A DNA stretch of 25,563 nucleotides from an uncultured Oscillospiraceae bacterium (GTDB lineage Bacteria; Bacillota; Clostridia; Oscillospirales; Ruminococcaceae). A program made the position numbers and the translations under genes. Below the pieces are notes generated by a model. The model was given only the letters and a program-made list of their open reading frames with translations, made no database searches and was not told the DNA's origin. The stretch covers positions 1 to 25,563 of the forward strand of contig CAKRVU010000001.1 in assembly GCA_934408835.1 (NCBI GenBank). The letters run 5' to 3'. Positions 1-7,678 of this stretch are shown here, one piece after another; the stretch's first letter is position 1; every line of letters starts with the position of its first letter.

Positions 1-378
1 GAAGCAACAGCTATAGAAGATGAAAAAAGGAACTTGCTGGTTTGATATCTGAAAGTCCAGATAATGATTATGATGTTTTGATACCAGAATCGTAAAGCAT
101 TCTTGTGTATTTACAATTCCAGAAAATACTTGTACAATTGCATATATGAAGATGGAATTAATTTCAGCAAAAGAATATGTGCCATGAAATGGTAAAGAAA
201 GTGACGGCAATTGCATTGATATTCATGAGTTCTGTGGATTGTGGAACGCCGAAGCCGTAAAATATGCAGATAGGTTACGATGTTGTTAGATGAAAAGGTG
301 TAGATTCTTGAAATAGCAGAGCAGGTGTTAGAGGAACAAGACCTATTCGAAGCGCAGAGCTTAGGGGCGACCGCATAA
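1..378 (+). pseudogene. Decayed coding traces, unidentified
   Basis: Short protein-like runs appear in successive plus-strand frames, broken by stops and frame changes. One run ends in DNDYDVLIPES at about 91-95. Another, around 146-275, contains CGLWNAEAVKYADRLR and is broken by a stop near 185. A third (280-378) reads MLLDEKV, stop, then ILEIAEQVLEEQDLFEAQ and ends in TAA. Residue composition (D/E/K/A-rich, helix-like) is more protein-like than random AT-rich DNA. This pattern suggests one or more old genes that have taken indels and nonsense changes. I do not recognise the family. It could also be chance, and no intact start with a ribosome binding site is visible. Confidence 0.3.
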
Positions 379-848
379 AGGCTCCGGTGCCATTTTGTCA
401 TTTACCATTCGTTGTTTGGTATAACGGATAAACTTCCTGTGCTTTAATTAATTTAAGAGGTAGACGGCTATTTTTTCTGTTCATAATACTCGTTGTTTTA
501 CATCCCAAAAATATCGGTGATATGGATGCAATTCGTGTTCGGGTGTTCTACTAGGTCTTGATTAAGCTCAAGGCATAATGTGAAACGGGAGATTCCTACT
601 GTTTTGACAATCTGTACTTTCGGCAATTCTTGCCACAGCAATATTTCGATTTGTGTGCACCTTTTTTGTCAGGTGTTGGGATTTTCGTCATCTTGTGTTA
701 TCATATTCCCTAGTTATAGCAGATCTCCATGGTTTTTGTTGTTTGGGAAACTTTAATGATACCACGTCTACTATAACTCTTTCTATCTGTCCGATTTGAT
801 ATTGCAATTTAGAAGATTTTAAAAGTTTTTTCAAATTCAAAAAAATCC
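379..848. other. AT-rich non-coding stretch upstream of infC
   Basis: Both strands are dense in stop codons and no ORF has a credible ribosome binding site or recognisable product. I see no repeat array, tRNA or clear terminator. Base composition is AT-rich compared with the gene array that follows. The end of the stretch runs directly into the infC promoter. Confidence 0.5.
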
Positions 849-877
849 TTGACAAATCGTTGGGAGTCTGTTATTCT
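849..877 (+). promoter_or_regulatory. Sigma-A-type promoter of infC-rpmI-rplT
   Basis: A perfect -35 TTGACA (849-854) is separated by 17 bases from a -10 TATTCT (872-877, 4 of 6 consensus positions). An AT-rich upstream tract lies at about 815-845. It is placed to start transcription near 884, about 170 bases before infC, which leaves room for a leader. Inferred from sequence only. Confidence 0.75.
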
Positions 878-883
878 GTTTGC

Positions 884-1054
884 CATTTTGAAGCAGACTT
901 TTAGCTTAACTCTCACCTTGCCACTGCTGTGCGCCGGGTCAATATCTTACCAAGTGTACAGGTATTGGAGCGCGCAGGCAGTTGTCTGCGCTTTGTTTGT
1001 TTATCTGGCGTCAGCGATCACAATTCGCTCATTGATTTTTTGGAGGTGCTTATC
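884..1054 (+). promoter_or_regulatory. infC operon leader with attenuator-like hairpin
   Basis: The roughly 170-base untranslated leader contains a GC-rich hairpin, GCGCAG (972-977) pairing with CTGCGC (986-991), followed at once by the T-rich tail TTTGTTTGTTTA (992-1003). That is the shape of an intrinsic terminator placed before the first gene. A second weak stem, AGCGA (1013-1017)/TCGCT (1025-1029), precedes a run of six T at 1035-1040. In Bacillus the infC-rpmI-rplT operon is controlled by ribosomal protein L20 through premature termination in a leader, and the position and build here suggest the same logic. I cannot confirm the L20-binding fold by eye. Confidence 0.5.
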
Positions 1055-1597
1055 ATTAGCAATCGTAGAGATCTGCAAATTAACGAAGAAATTCGGGAGA
1101 GGGAGGTGCGCGTTGTTGACGCCGACGGAAGTCAGCTGGGTATCATGAATATCCGCGACGCATTGTCGGCTGCCGCTTCAAAGGAACTGGATCTTGTGAA
1201 AATAGCTCCCCAGGCGCAACCGCCCGTCTGCCGTATTATGGATTACGGGAAATACAAGTTTGAACAGCAGAAACGGGAGAAGGAAGCGAGGAAGAACCAG
1301 AAAACGATCGAGGTCAAAGAAGTTCGGATGTCGCTCAATATTGACGTGCATGATTTTAACACCAAGGTGAAAAATGCGCAGAAATTTTTGAAGTCAGGCG
1401 ATAAGGTCAAGGTGTCCGTTCGTTTTCGTGGACGGGAAATGACGCATACCTCGCTTGGAAGCGACCTGCTGCGCCGGTTCCTTGATGCCTGCTCAGAATT
1501 TGGTTCCGCAGACAAGGCGCCGAAGATGGAGGGACGCAGTATGATGGTCATACTCTCCCCTAAAACACAAACGCAGAAACCGAACAAGAAAAAGTAA
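1055..1597 (+). CDS. infC: Translation initiation factor IF-3
   Basis: IF-3 binds the 30S subunit, keeps 50S away and checks initiator tRNA and start-codon pairing. The 180-residue product has the N-domain (about 1-75, with REREVRVVD and the IF-3 signature near PPVCRIMDYGKYKFEQQKR), a lysine-rich linker (KEARKNQK) and the C-domain (about 85-172, with APKMEGRSMMVILSPK). The chosen start is ATT at 1055, giving M-S-N-R-R-D-L-Q. It lies 8 bases after GGAGG (1042-1046), aligns with the known N-terminus of Bacillus IF-3, and AUU is the well-known infC start in E. coli and B. stearothermophilus. The frame is open back to 929, but upstream residues do not resemble IF-3 and would cover the leader. First gene of infC-rpmI-rplT. 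The rare start allows IF-3 to discriminate against its own mRNA. Confidence 0.95.
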   Translation: MSNRRDLQINEEIREREVRVVDADGSQLGIMNIRDALSAAASKELDLVKIAPQAQPPVCRIMDYGKYKFEQQKREKEARKNQKTIEVKEVRMSLNIDVHDFNTKVKNAQKFLKSGDKVKVSVRFRGREMTHTSLGSDLLRRFLDACSEFGSADKAPKMEGRSMMVILSPKTQTQKPNKKK

Positions 1598-1618
1598 TTA
1601 TGATTGGAGGAAACAAAG

Positions 1619-1816
1619 ATGCCGAAGCAAAAAACACATAGTGGTGCAAAAAAACGGTTTCAACTGACAAAGAACGGAAAGGTAAAACGTGCGCACGCAT
1701 ACAAATCGCACATTTTAAACAAGAAAACGACCAAGAGGAAAAGAGGCTTGCGCAAGGGCGCTTATGTTGACCCGAGCAACGCCCCGGCAATCAAAAAGCT
1801 GATTCCTTATCAATAA
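1619..1816 (+). CDS. rpmI: 50S ribosomal protein L35
   Basis: Small basic protein of the large ribosomal subunit. The 65-residue product starts [14 protein letters not shown] and has the family's [11 protein letters not shown] and KRKRGLRKG blocks; length is typical (64-66). The ATG at 1619 follows GGAGG (1606-1610) with 8 bases between, and is preferred over an in-frame ATG at 1604 that would add MEETK before the conserved N-terminus. It lies 21 bases after infC and before rplT, the standard bacterial order. Confidence 0.97.
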   Translation: MPKQKTHSGAKKRFQLTKNGKVKRAHAYKSHILNKKTTKRKRGLRKGAYVDPSNAPAIKKLIPYQ

Positions 1817-1872
1817 TTTTGATTTTTATTTGATGTTACAACGAAAATCGCGGCATTTGGAGGTATGAAAAA

Positions 1873-2226
1873 ATGGCTCGTGTAAAAGGGGCAATGATGA
1901 CCCGTAAAAGAAGAAAAAAAGTATTGAAGCTTTCTAAGGGATATTTTGGAGGAAAGAGCAAGCTGTTCCGCACCGCAAAGGAAGCGGTGATGAAATCCGA
2001 ACAATATGCTTATATTGGAAGGAAGCAGAAAAAACGCAATTTCAGAAAGATCTGGATTACAAGAATTTCCGCAGGCTGCCGGCAGAACGGCATGAATTAT
2101 TCTACCTTTATGAACGGTCTGAAAAAGGCGGGGATCACATTAAACCGCAAAATGCTTTCTGAGCTTGCAATTCATGACCCGGCTGCTTTTTCTACCCTTT
2201 GCGAGAAGGCCAAGGCGGCTCTTTAA
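1873..2226 (+). CDS. rplT: 50S ribosomal protein L20
   Basis: L20 binds 23S rRNA early in large-subunit assembly and, in Bacillus and E. coli, also represses its own operon. The 117-residue product starts [16 protein letters not shown] and carries the conserved [20 protein letters not shown] and [19 protein letters not shown] blocks, with length typical of the family. An SD-like GGAGG (1859-1863) precedes the ATG. A 56-base AT-rich gap separates it from rpmI. It is the last gene before the terminator at 2240 and is the likely regulator acting on the infC leader. Confidence 0.97.
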   Translation: MARVKGAMMTRKRRKKVLKLSKGYFGGKSKLFRTAKEAVMKSEQYAYIGRKQKKRNFRKIWITRISAGCRQNGMNYSTFMNGLKKAGITLNRKMLSELAIHDPAAFSTLCEKAKAAL

Positions 2227-2239
2227 TGAACATCTATTG

Positions 2240-2284
2240 CGCTCCCGTTGTTTGGATATCTTCCGCAAACGGGGGCGTTTTCGT
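2240..2284 (+). terminator. Intrinsic terminator after rplT
   Basis: Ten-pair stem, CGCTCCCGTT (2240-2249) with AACGGGGGCG (2268-2277), includes one G-T pair and has an 18-base loop, followed by TTTT (2278-2281). The loop is large and the T run short, so partial readthrough into the next gene is likely; the 22 bases left before the next start give little room for a promoter. Confidence 0.75.
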
Positions 2285-2303
2285 ATTTGGATAAGGAGAT
2301 CAA

Positions 2304-3116
2304 ATGGTACTGTCCAGTCGTGAAAATCCCGCCATTCAGCAATATCAAAAGTGCAGACTGCATAAGAAATTCCGCGATCGGTTTGGTCTGTTCTGTCTGG
2401 AGGGGATGCGTCTTGTTTGCGACGCAATCAAATCAAACGCTTCTTTGGAAAAAATTTTTGTGACCGAGAGCTGCTTTGAAAAGCACGCGGAGCTATTTGC
2501 CGACGTCGGACTGAAAACGTCAGACGTTTTATTTGTTACTGAAGAGCTTGCGTTATGGCTTTCGGATGTTTCGGCGCCTCAGGGTTTGTTTGCGCTGGCA
2601 AAAAAGCTTGACAAACCGCAATACGCTGTTACAATAAAAGAGAATGGCTGTTACCTTGCGCTGTGTTTTATACAGGATCCGGGCAATCTTGGCACAATGT
2701 TGCGAACGGCCGACGCGTTGGCAATGGATCACGTTTTTTTATGCGGCGGTTGCGATATTTATCACCCGAAGGTGGTGCGTAGTACGATGGGCGCTTTGTT
2801 TCACCTTCCGTTTTCGGTTTGCACGCAGTTCCAACCATTGCTGGAGCAGTTTGCTGATGCCAATCTTCCAACCATTGCAACGGTAGTCTCAAAACCGGCG
2901 GAGGACGTTTTTTCCCTTTCTGACCACGGTGGAGGCGGCGTCCTGTTGATTGGCAACGAAGGGAACGGGCTCCCACCGGAGCTGGTTGCTGCTTGCGACC
3001 GCAGGGTTACAATCCCCATGCCAGGAGGTGCGGAGTCTCTCAATGCGGCGGTTGCTGCATCGGTGTGTATGTGGGAGCTTGTTCGGGAAAGGATACAAAA
3101 AGGAATGATTCCATGA
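2304..3116 (+). CDS. TrmH/SpoU-family RNA 2'-O-methyltransferase (RlmB/YsgA-like)
   Basis: Predicted SAM-dependent 2'-O-ribose methyltransferase with a trefoil-knot fold, acting on rRNA or tRNA. The 270 residues comprise an N-terminal substrate-binding part (about 1-105) and a SpoU domain (about 115-262). Motif 1 is IQDPGNLGTMLRTADA (from residue 123), motif 2 LLIGNEGNGLPPEL (from about 214) and motif 3 contains IPMPGGAESLNAAVAAS (from about 238). The ATG at 2304 follows AAGGAG with a normal gap. The stop overlaps the dprA start as ATGA (3113-3116). In Bacillus a homologue (ysgA) also lies near the rplT region. The exact RNA target cannot be read from sequence, so no gene symbol is given. Confidence 0.9.
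   Translation: MVLSSRENPAIQQYQKCRLHKKFRDRFGLFCLEGMRLVCDAIKSNASLEKIFVTESCFEKHAELFADVGLKTSDVLFVTEELALWLSDVSAPQGLFALAKKLDKPQYAVTIKENGCYLALCFIQDPGNLGTMLRTADALAMDHVFLCGGCDIYHPKVVRSTMGALFHLPFSVCTQFQPLLEQFADANLPTIATVVSKPAEDVFSLSDHGGGGVLLIGNEGNGLPPELVAACDRRVTIPMPGGAESLNAAVAASVCMWELVRERIQKGMIP
2608..2635 (+). promoter_or_regulatory. Possible internal promoter inside the methylase gene
   Basis: TTGACA (2608-2613), 16 bases, then TACAAT (2630-2635): a perfect -35 and a 5-of-6 -10 inside coding sequence, about 480 bases before dprA. It could supply dprA-topA and later genes independently of the upstream terminator. It may be a chance match, since the bases also encode ordinary residues. Confidence 0.4.
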
Positions 3117-4264
3117 ATAAAAATGTACTTTATTACCTTTGGCTTGCGGAAGCCTTCTCTTATGGCAGCATCAAGCCGGGACTGATTTTAGATCAGGAGC
3201 CGGACGCATGCGCTTTTTATCATCAGTTCAGGCGCTCAACGAGGGAATTCCCTTTTTTGAAGCGTTCGGATTTGGAATCCCTCCAAAAGCACACGCCTTC
3301 GGAATATGAAGAGCGGGTTTTGGAATGCCAGAGAAACGATATTCATATCCTGTGTTATACCGACGAGCTCTATCCGGAGCGGCTCAGACAGATTGATTCT
3401 CCTCCGCCGGTGCTCTACTATCGAGGGGACCCCATCATCTTGACGGAACGCTGCATCGCGATGGTCGGAACCAGGCATTCCTCGGAGTACGGGAAGCAGA
3501 CCACTTACCGGATTGCCCAGAAGCTTGCCGCTTATGGAATTGTAATCGTCAGCGGCTGCGCAGGCGGAATTGATACGTTTGCTCATACGGGCGCGCTGGA
3601 AGAGGGGAAAACAGTCGCGGTTTTGGGAACGCCTCTGAACAGAAATTACCCCGCCTTTAACGCCGAATTGAAAAGACAAATTCAGGAAAAGGGCGGGTTG
3701 ATTATCAGCGAGTATCCGGTCGGCGCACCCGTTCACCGCGGGTTCTTCCCGATTAGAAATCGTTTAATTTCGGCGCTGTCAGACGCAGTTTTAGTGATGG
3801 AAGCGCCGCAGCGTTCGGGGGCGCTGATTACCGCTTCTTGCGCAGTGGAACAGGGAAAGGACGTATTTTGCCTTCCGCCGGCGGATATCGGCAACGAGCG
3901 GTACGATGGTGTGAAGGGGTATTTGCGCGATGGCGCAAGACCGCTTTTGGACGCGAACGATGTGCTGGAATTTTATCGGTTTTCCCGGCGTCCTCTTTTG
4001 CCCAATCTTCCGGAATGGGAATCGTTGGAGGAAAAGGAAGAACAGATTCAGGAACAGAAGGAGCGCCAAAAGGAGCCGACGCGGCTTTCTGATGAAGCGA
4101 AGAAGGTCTTTTTGGTTCTTTCTGACAGACCGCGCGAAGCGGAAGAGATTATGCGGCTGGTTTCCGTGCCTCCGAATGGGATTTTTTCCGCTTTGACCGA
4201 GCTGGAGCTTGCAGGCTTGATTTTCAAAAGAGGAAGCGGTTACTATAAGAAATGTATCTGGTAA
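3113..4264 (+). CDS. dprA: DNA-processing protein DprA (Smf)
   Basis: DprA binds incoming single-stranded DNA and loads RecA during natural transformation; it is also widespread in species not known to be competent. The product is 383 residues. The Rossmann-like core (about 95-300) has PPPVLYYRGD, IAMVGTRHSSEYG, VSGCAGGIDTFAHTGAL (about 146-162), the IRNRLISALSDAVLVMEA block and SGALITASCAVEQGK. A Glu/Lys/Gln-rich linker leads to a C-terminal winged-helix domain (about 324-380, LSDEAKKVFLVLSDRP). The ATG at 3113 overlaps the upstream stop as ATGA. The frame is open back to 2993, but the upstream residues are out-of-frame methylase sequence. Followed by topA after 34 bases, a common pairing in Firmicutes. 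Confidence 0.94.
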   Translation: MNKNVLYYLWLAEAFSYGSIKPGLILDQEPDACAFYHQFRRSTREFPFLKRSDLESLQKHTPSEYEERVLECQRNDIHILCYTDELYPERLRQIDSPPPVLYYRGDPIILTERCIAMVGTRHSSEYGKQTTYRIAQKLAAYGIVIVSGCAGGIDTFAHTGALEEGKTVAVLGTPLNRNYPAFNAELKRQIQEKGGLIISEYPVGAPVHRGFFPIRNRLISALSDAVLVMEAPQRSGALITASCAVEQGKDVFCLPPADIGNERYDGVKGYLRDGARPLLDANDVLEFYRFSRRPLLPNLPEWESLEEKEEQIQEQKERQKEPTRLSDEAKKVFLVLSDRPREAEEIMRLVSVPPNGIFSALTELELAGLIFKRGSGYYKKCIW

Positions 4265-4298
4265 ATTTGGATGATATCAGGATAAGGAGATAGCAAAG

Positions 4299-6380
4299 AT
4301 GGCAAAGCTTGTGATTGTAGAATCCCCTGCAAAGGCAAAGACAATCAAAAAGTATCTGGGCAGAGAGTATGAAGTGGTCGCCTCTATGGGGCATATCCGC
4401 GATCTTCCCAAATCAAAGCTTGGTGTGGATATTGAGGACGATTTCACACCGCAATATATCAACATCAAAGGGAAAGGTCCTTTGATCAAGTCTCTGAAAA
4501 AAGAAGCGGCAAAGGCCGAACAGGTATACCTTGCAACCGACCCGGACCGCGAAGGAGAGGCGATTTCTTGGCATTTGGCGTATCTGTTGGGTCTTGATAT
4601 TCACCAGAAAAACAGAGTAGCGTTCCATGAGATTACCAAATCGGGCGTCAAGGGTGGGATGTCGCATCCTCGGGAAATCGATCTCGATTTGGTCGACGCG
4701 CAGCAGGCGCGCCGGGTGCTTGACCGCCTGGTGGGGTATAAACTGAGCCCTTTTTTGTGGAAAAAAGTGCGTCCGGGACTCTCCGCCGGAAGGGTGCAAT
4801 CGGTTGCGGTTCGTTTGATTGTAGACCGTGAGCGTGAAATCCGCGCGTTTGACCCGGAGGAGTATTGGTCGATCGACGCATTGTTGAAAAAAGAAGGGGG
4901 AGCTTATCCGCCTTTTTCCGCCAAAATGTACGGCAAAGACGGGAAAAAGCTCGGTATCGCTAATCAGCAGGAGGCAGAAGAGGTATTACAGCAGCTGGAG
5001 GGCGCCGTTTATCAGGTGACAGACGTCAAACTCGGCTCCCGTCAGAAATCTCCGGCACCTCCGTTTACAACTTCCACGTTACAGCAAGAGGCGTCCCGAA
5101 AATTGGGGTTTCAAGCGCAGCGTACCATGCGTGTGGCACAGTCGCTTTATGAAGGTGTTACCGTCAAAGGGATGGGGGCTGTCGGTTTGATTACCTATAT
5201 GAGAACCGACTCCATGCGTGTTTCGGATGAAGCTCGGGCAGCTGCCGGAAAGGTGATTGCCGACCGGTATGGTGAGAATTACTTGCCCGATCGTCCGCGT
5301 TATTACCGCTCAAAGGCGAAGGCGCAGGACGGTCATGAGGCGATACGTCCGACTATGCCCGCCGTTTCGCCGGATCAGGTGAAGGACTCTTTGACCGCAG
5401 ATCAGTATAAGCTTTATAAATTGATCTGGGAGCGGTTTATTGCCAGTCAGATGGCGAGCGCGGTTTATGATACCGCTGCGGTCGATATCAAGGCAAACCA
5501 GTATCTTTTCAAGGCGTCCGGGCGTTCGCTGCGGTTCCCTGGATTTACCGCAGTCTATGTCGAAGGAAAGGACGATGAGACGGAGCAGGGAGCCAAATTG
5601 CCGCCTCTGTCCGCCAACGAAATGTTGCAACTTGAAAAATTGGATGGAAACCAGCATTTTACACAGCCGCCACCGCGGTACACCGAGGCCTCTTTGACCA
5701 AAACGCTGGAAGCTTTGGGAATCGGGCGTCCGAGCACCTATGTTCCCACCATCACTACCATTGTACAGAGGGAGTATGTAGAGCGGGAACAGAAACAGCT
5801 CAAGCCCACCCTGCTAGGAGAGGTGACAACCGATTTGATGAAAGATCACTTTGCCAACATTGTCGATGTTTCCTTTACCGCCAAGATAGAAGAAGATTTC
5901 GACCAGGTTGCCGACGGCAGCATGCCGTGGAAGGACGCTATTCGCGGGTTTTATCAGGAATTTGACGCTACCCTGCAAAAAGCCGAGGAGGATATGAAAG
6001 GGGAACGTGTAAAAATCCCGGATGAGGAAACGGATGAGGTCTGCGAAAAGTGCGGGCGTCCGATGGTGATCAAGCGGGGGCGGTATGGACGTTTTCTGGC
6101 ATGCTCCGGGTATCCCGATTGTAAAAACACTCGCAAGATCGTGGTTCCTACGCCGGGCGTTTGTCCTCTTTGCGGCGGAAAGATTTTGAAGAAAAAGTCG
6201 GCGAAGGGGAAAATTTATTTCGGGTGCGAGCACAATCCGACCTGCTCTTTTATGAGCTGGGATGAACCGATTGCGGAGCGTTGCCCGAATTGCCAAAAGA
6301 CGCTGTTTCGCAAAAAGGGAAAGACGGCGCGGGTATATTGCGCGGCGGAGGGCTGCGATTATTCGAGGGCCGGCAAATGA
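4299..6380 (+). CDS. topA: DNA topoisomerase I (type IA)
   Basis: Relaxes negative supercoils by cutting and passing one DNA strand through a 5'-phosphotyrosine link. The product is 693 residues. The Toprim domain has VIVESPAKAKTI (catalytic Glu8) and DPDREGEA (81-88). The active-site tyrosine is Tyr300 in GLITYMRTDSMR. LGIGRPSTYVPTI is a further conserved core block. The C-terminus has three zinc-ribbon-type Cys clusters, from about 581 (CEKCGRP...C..C), 622 (CPLCGG...C..C) and 662 (CPNC...C..C). Length and the three ribbons fit the usual bacterial form. The ATG at 4299 follows AAGGAG. The stop overlaps trmFO as ATGA (6377-6380). Confidence 0.97.
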   Translation: MAKLVIVESPAKAKTIKKYLGREYEVVASMGHIRDLPKSKLGVDIEDDFTPQYINIKGKGPLIKSLKKEAAKAEQVYLATDPDREGEAISWHLAYLLGLDIHQKNRVAFHEITKSGVKGGMSHPREIDLDLVDAQQARRVLDRLVGYKLSPFLWKKVRPGLSAGRVQSVAVRLIVDREREIRAFDPEEYWSIDALLKKEGGAYPPFSAKMYGKDGKKLGIANQQEAEEVLQQLEGAVYQVTDVKLGSRQKSPAPPFTTSTLQQEASRKLGFQAQRTMRVAQSLYEGVTVKGMGAVGLITYMRTDSMRVSDEARAAAGKVIADRYGENYLPDRPRYYRSKAKAQDGHEAIRPTMPAVSPDQVKDSLTADQYKLYKLIWERFIASQMASAVYDTAAVDIKANQYLFKASGRSLRFPGFTAVYVEGKDDETEQGAKLPPLSANEMLQLEKLDGNQHFTQPPPRYTEASLTKTLEALGIGRPSTYVPTITTIVQREYVEREQKQLKPTLLGEVTTDLMKDHFANIVDVSFTAKIEEDFDQVADGSMPWKDAIRGFYQEFDATLQKAEEDMKGERVKIPDEETDEVCEKCGRPMVIKRGRYGRFLACSGYPDCKNTRKIVVPTPGVCPLCGGKILKKKSAKGKIYFGCEHNPTCSFMSWDEPIAERCPNCQKTLFRKKGKTARVYCAAEGCDYSRAGK

Positions 6381-7678
6381 GAGTAACAGTAGTAGGAGCC
6401 GGACTCGCCGGATGCGAGGCGGCATGGCAGTTGGCGAAGGCGGGGCTTTCGGTCTCCCTTGTGGAGATGAAGCCGAAAAAATATACGCCGGCGCATCACT
6501 ATCAGGGGTTTGCGGAATTGGTTTGCTCTAATTCGCTCAAGGCGTTCCGCCTGGGAACGGCCGGCGGTATGATGAAAGCGGAAATGCGTCTGTTTGGCTC
6601 CCTGATTTTGGAGGCGGCGGAGCAAAACGCGGTGCCGGCCGGCGGCGCGTTGGCGGTAGATCGGTATGCCTTTTCGGATGAGATTACCCGGCGGATACGG
6701 AAACACCCGTTGATTGAGGTGGAGGAGAGGGAGGTTACAGCCGTTCCCGATGGACCTGTGATCATTGCCACCGGTCCGCTGACTTCCGATTCGCTTGCTG
6801 ACGCGGTGTTTGATTTTGTCGGGGAAAAGAGGCTTCATTTTTACGATGCGGCTGCCCCGATTGTAACCAAAGAGAGTATCTCTATGGAACGCGCCTTTTT
6901 TGCCGCCCGTTATGGGCGCGGCGGGGCGGACTATATCAATTGTCCGATGAACGAGGAGGAATACGAGCGGTTTTATCAGGCGCTTGTTTCGGGTGAGACG
7001 GCGCTCCTCCATTCATTTGATAAACGGGAGTTTTATGAAGGCTGTATGCCCATCGAGGTGATGGCGAAGCGTGGAAAGGACTCTATCCGTTTCGGACCTT
7101 TGCGTCCGATTGGGCTGCGACACCCGCAAACGGGAGAACGCTTTTACGCGGCGCTGCAGCTGCGGCGTGAAGACGCGCAGGGGAGTCTTTATAATTTGGT
7201 GGGCTTTCAGACCAATTTGAAATTTCAGGAACAAAAGCGGATTTTTTCGATGATTCCCGGACTGGAGAACGCGGAATTTGTGCGTTACGGCGTTATGCAT
7301 CGCAACACGTTTTTGGACAGCCCCCATTTATTGGACGAGCGATTTTGTCTGAAAAAAGAGCCTCGAATTTATTTTGCAGGACAGATGACCGGCGTGGAAG
7401 GGTATATGGAATCGGCCGCGTCCGGCATATTGGCCGGCTTCCATCTGGCGCGGGAGTGCCTCAAACGGCCTCCGTTGGTTCCGGCGCCGGTTTCCATGAT
7501 GGGCGCTCTTTGTCAATATATCAGCGACCCGCAGCGTGAAAATTTTCAGCCGATGGGAGCCAATATGGGACTGCTTCCTCCGCTGGAAACGCCGATTCGC
7601 AACAAACAGGAACGATATGAGGCGCTTGCGCGGCGCGGGATTACAGCATTAGAGAGGCAACTGGAGGAAGGAAGATGA
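6377..7678 (+). CDS. trmFO: Folate/FAD-dependent tRNA (uracil-54-C5) methyltransferase
   Basis: Makes ribothymidine at position 54 of tRNA using methylenetetrahydrofolate and FAD; typical of Gram-positive bacteria in place of SAM-dependent TrmA. The 433-residue product opens with the FAD-binding VVGAGLAGCEAAWQLA. Cys50 (in LVCSNSLK) and Cys223 (in EGCMPIEVMA) match the two cysteines known to be functional in the Bacillus enzyme (53 and 226). FGPLRPIGLRHP, VGFQTNLKFQEQ, YFAGQMTGVEGYMESAA and QPMGANMGLLPPL are family blocks. The start is the ATG at 6377, coupled to the topA stop; the frame is open upstream but only the residues from 6377 match the family. The stop overlaps plsX as ATGA (7675-7678). 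Confidence 0.96.
   Translation: MRVTVVGAGLAGCEAAWQLAKAGLSVSLVEMKPKKYTPAHHYQGFAELVCSNSLKAFRLGTAGGMMKAEMRLFGSLILEAAEQNAVPAGGALAVDRYAFSDEITRRIRKHPLIEVEEREVTAVPDGPVIIATGPLTSDSLADAVFDFVGEKRLHFYDAAAPIVTKESISMERAFFAARYGRGGADYINCPMNEEEYERFYQALVSGETALLHSFDKREFYEGCMPIEVMAKRGKDSIRFGPLRPIGLRHPQTGERFYAALQLRREDAQGSLYNLVGFQTNLKFQEQKRIFSMIPGLENAEFVRYGVMHRNTFLDSPHLLDERFCLKKEPRIYFAGQMTGVEGYMESAASGILAGFHLARECLKRPPLVPAPVSMMGALCQYISDPQRENFQPMGANMGLLPPLETPIRNKQERYEALARRGITALERQLEEGR

Noticed and set aside
111..401. 96-codon minus-strand ORF in the left flank
   Set aside because: Composition is rich in S, H, C and Y as expected for an antisense shadow; no SD and no recognisable motif.
849..1148. 99-codon plus-strand ORF over the infC promoter and leader
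   Set aside because: Its ATG begins inside the -35 element, it has no SD, and it runs in another frame through the leader and infC.
5814..6425. 203-codon minus-strand ORF
   Set aside because: It is antisense to topA zinc-ribbon coding sequence, Arg/Leu-rich, and lacks an SD; topA is unambiguous here.
6359..7012. 217-codon minus-strand ORF
   Set aside because: Antisense to trmFO, which is well supported by motifs.
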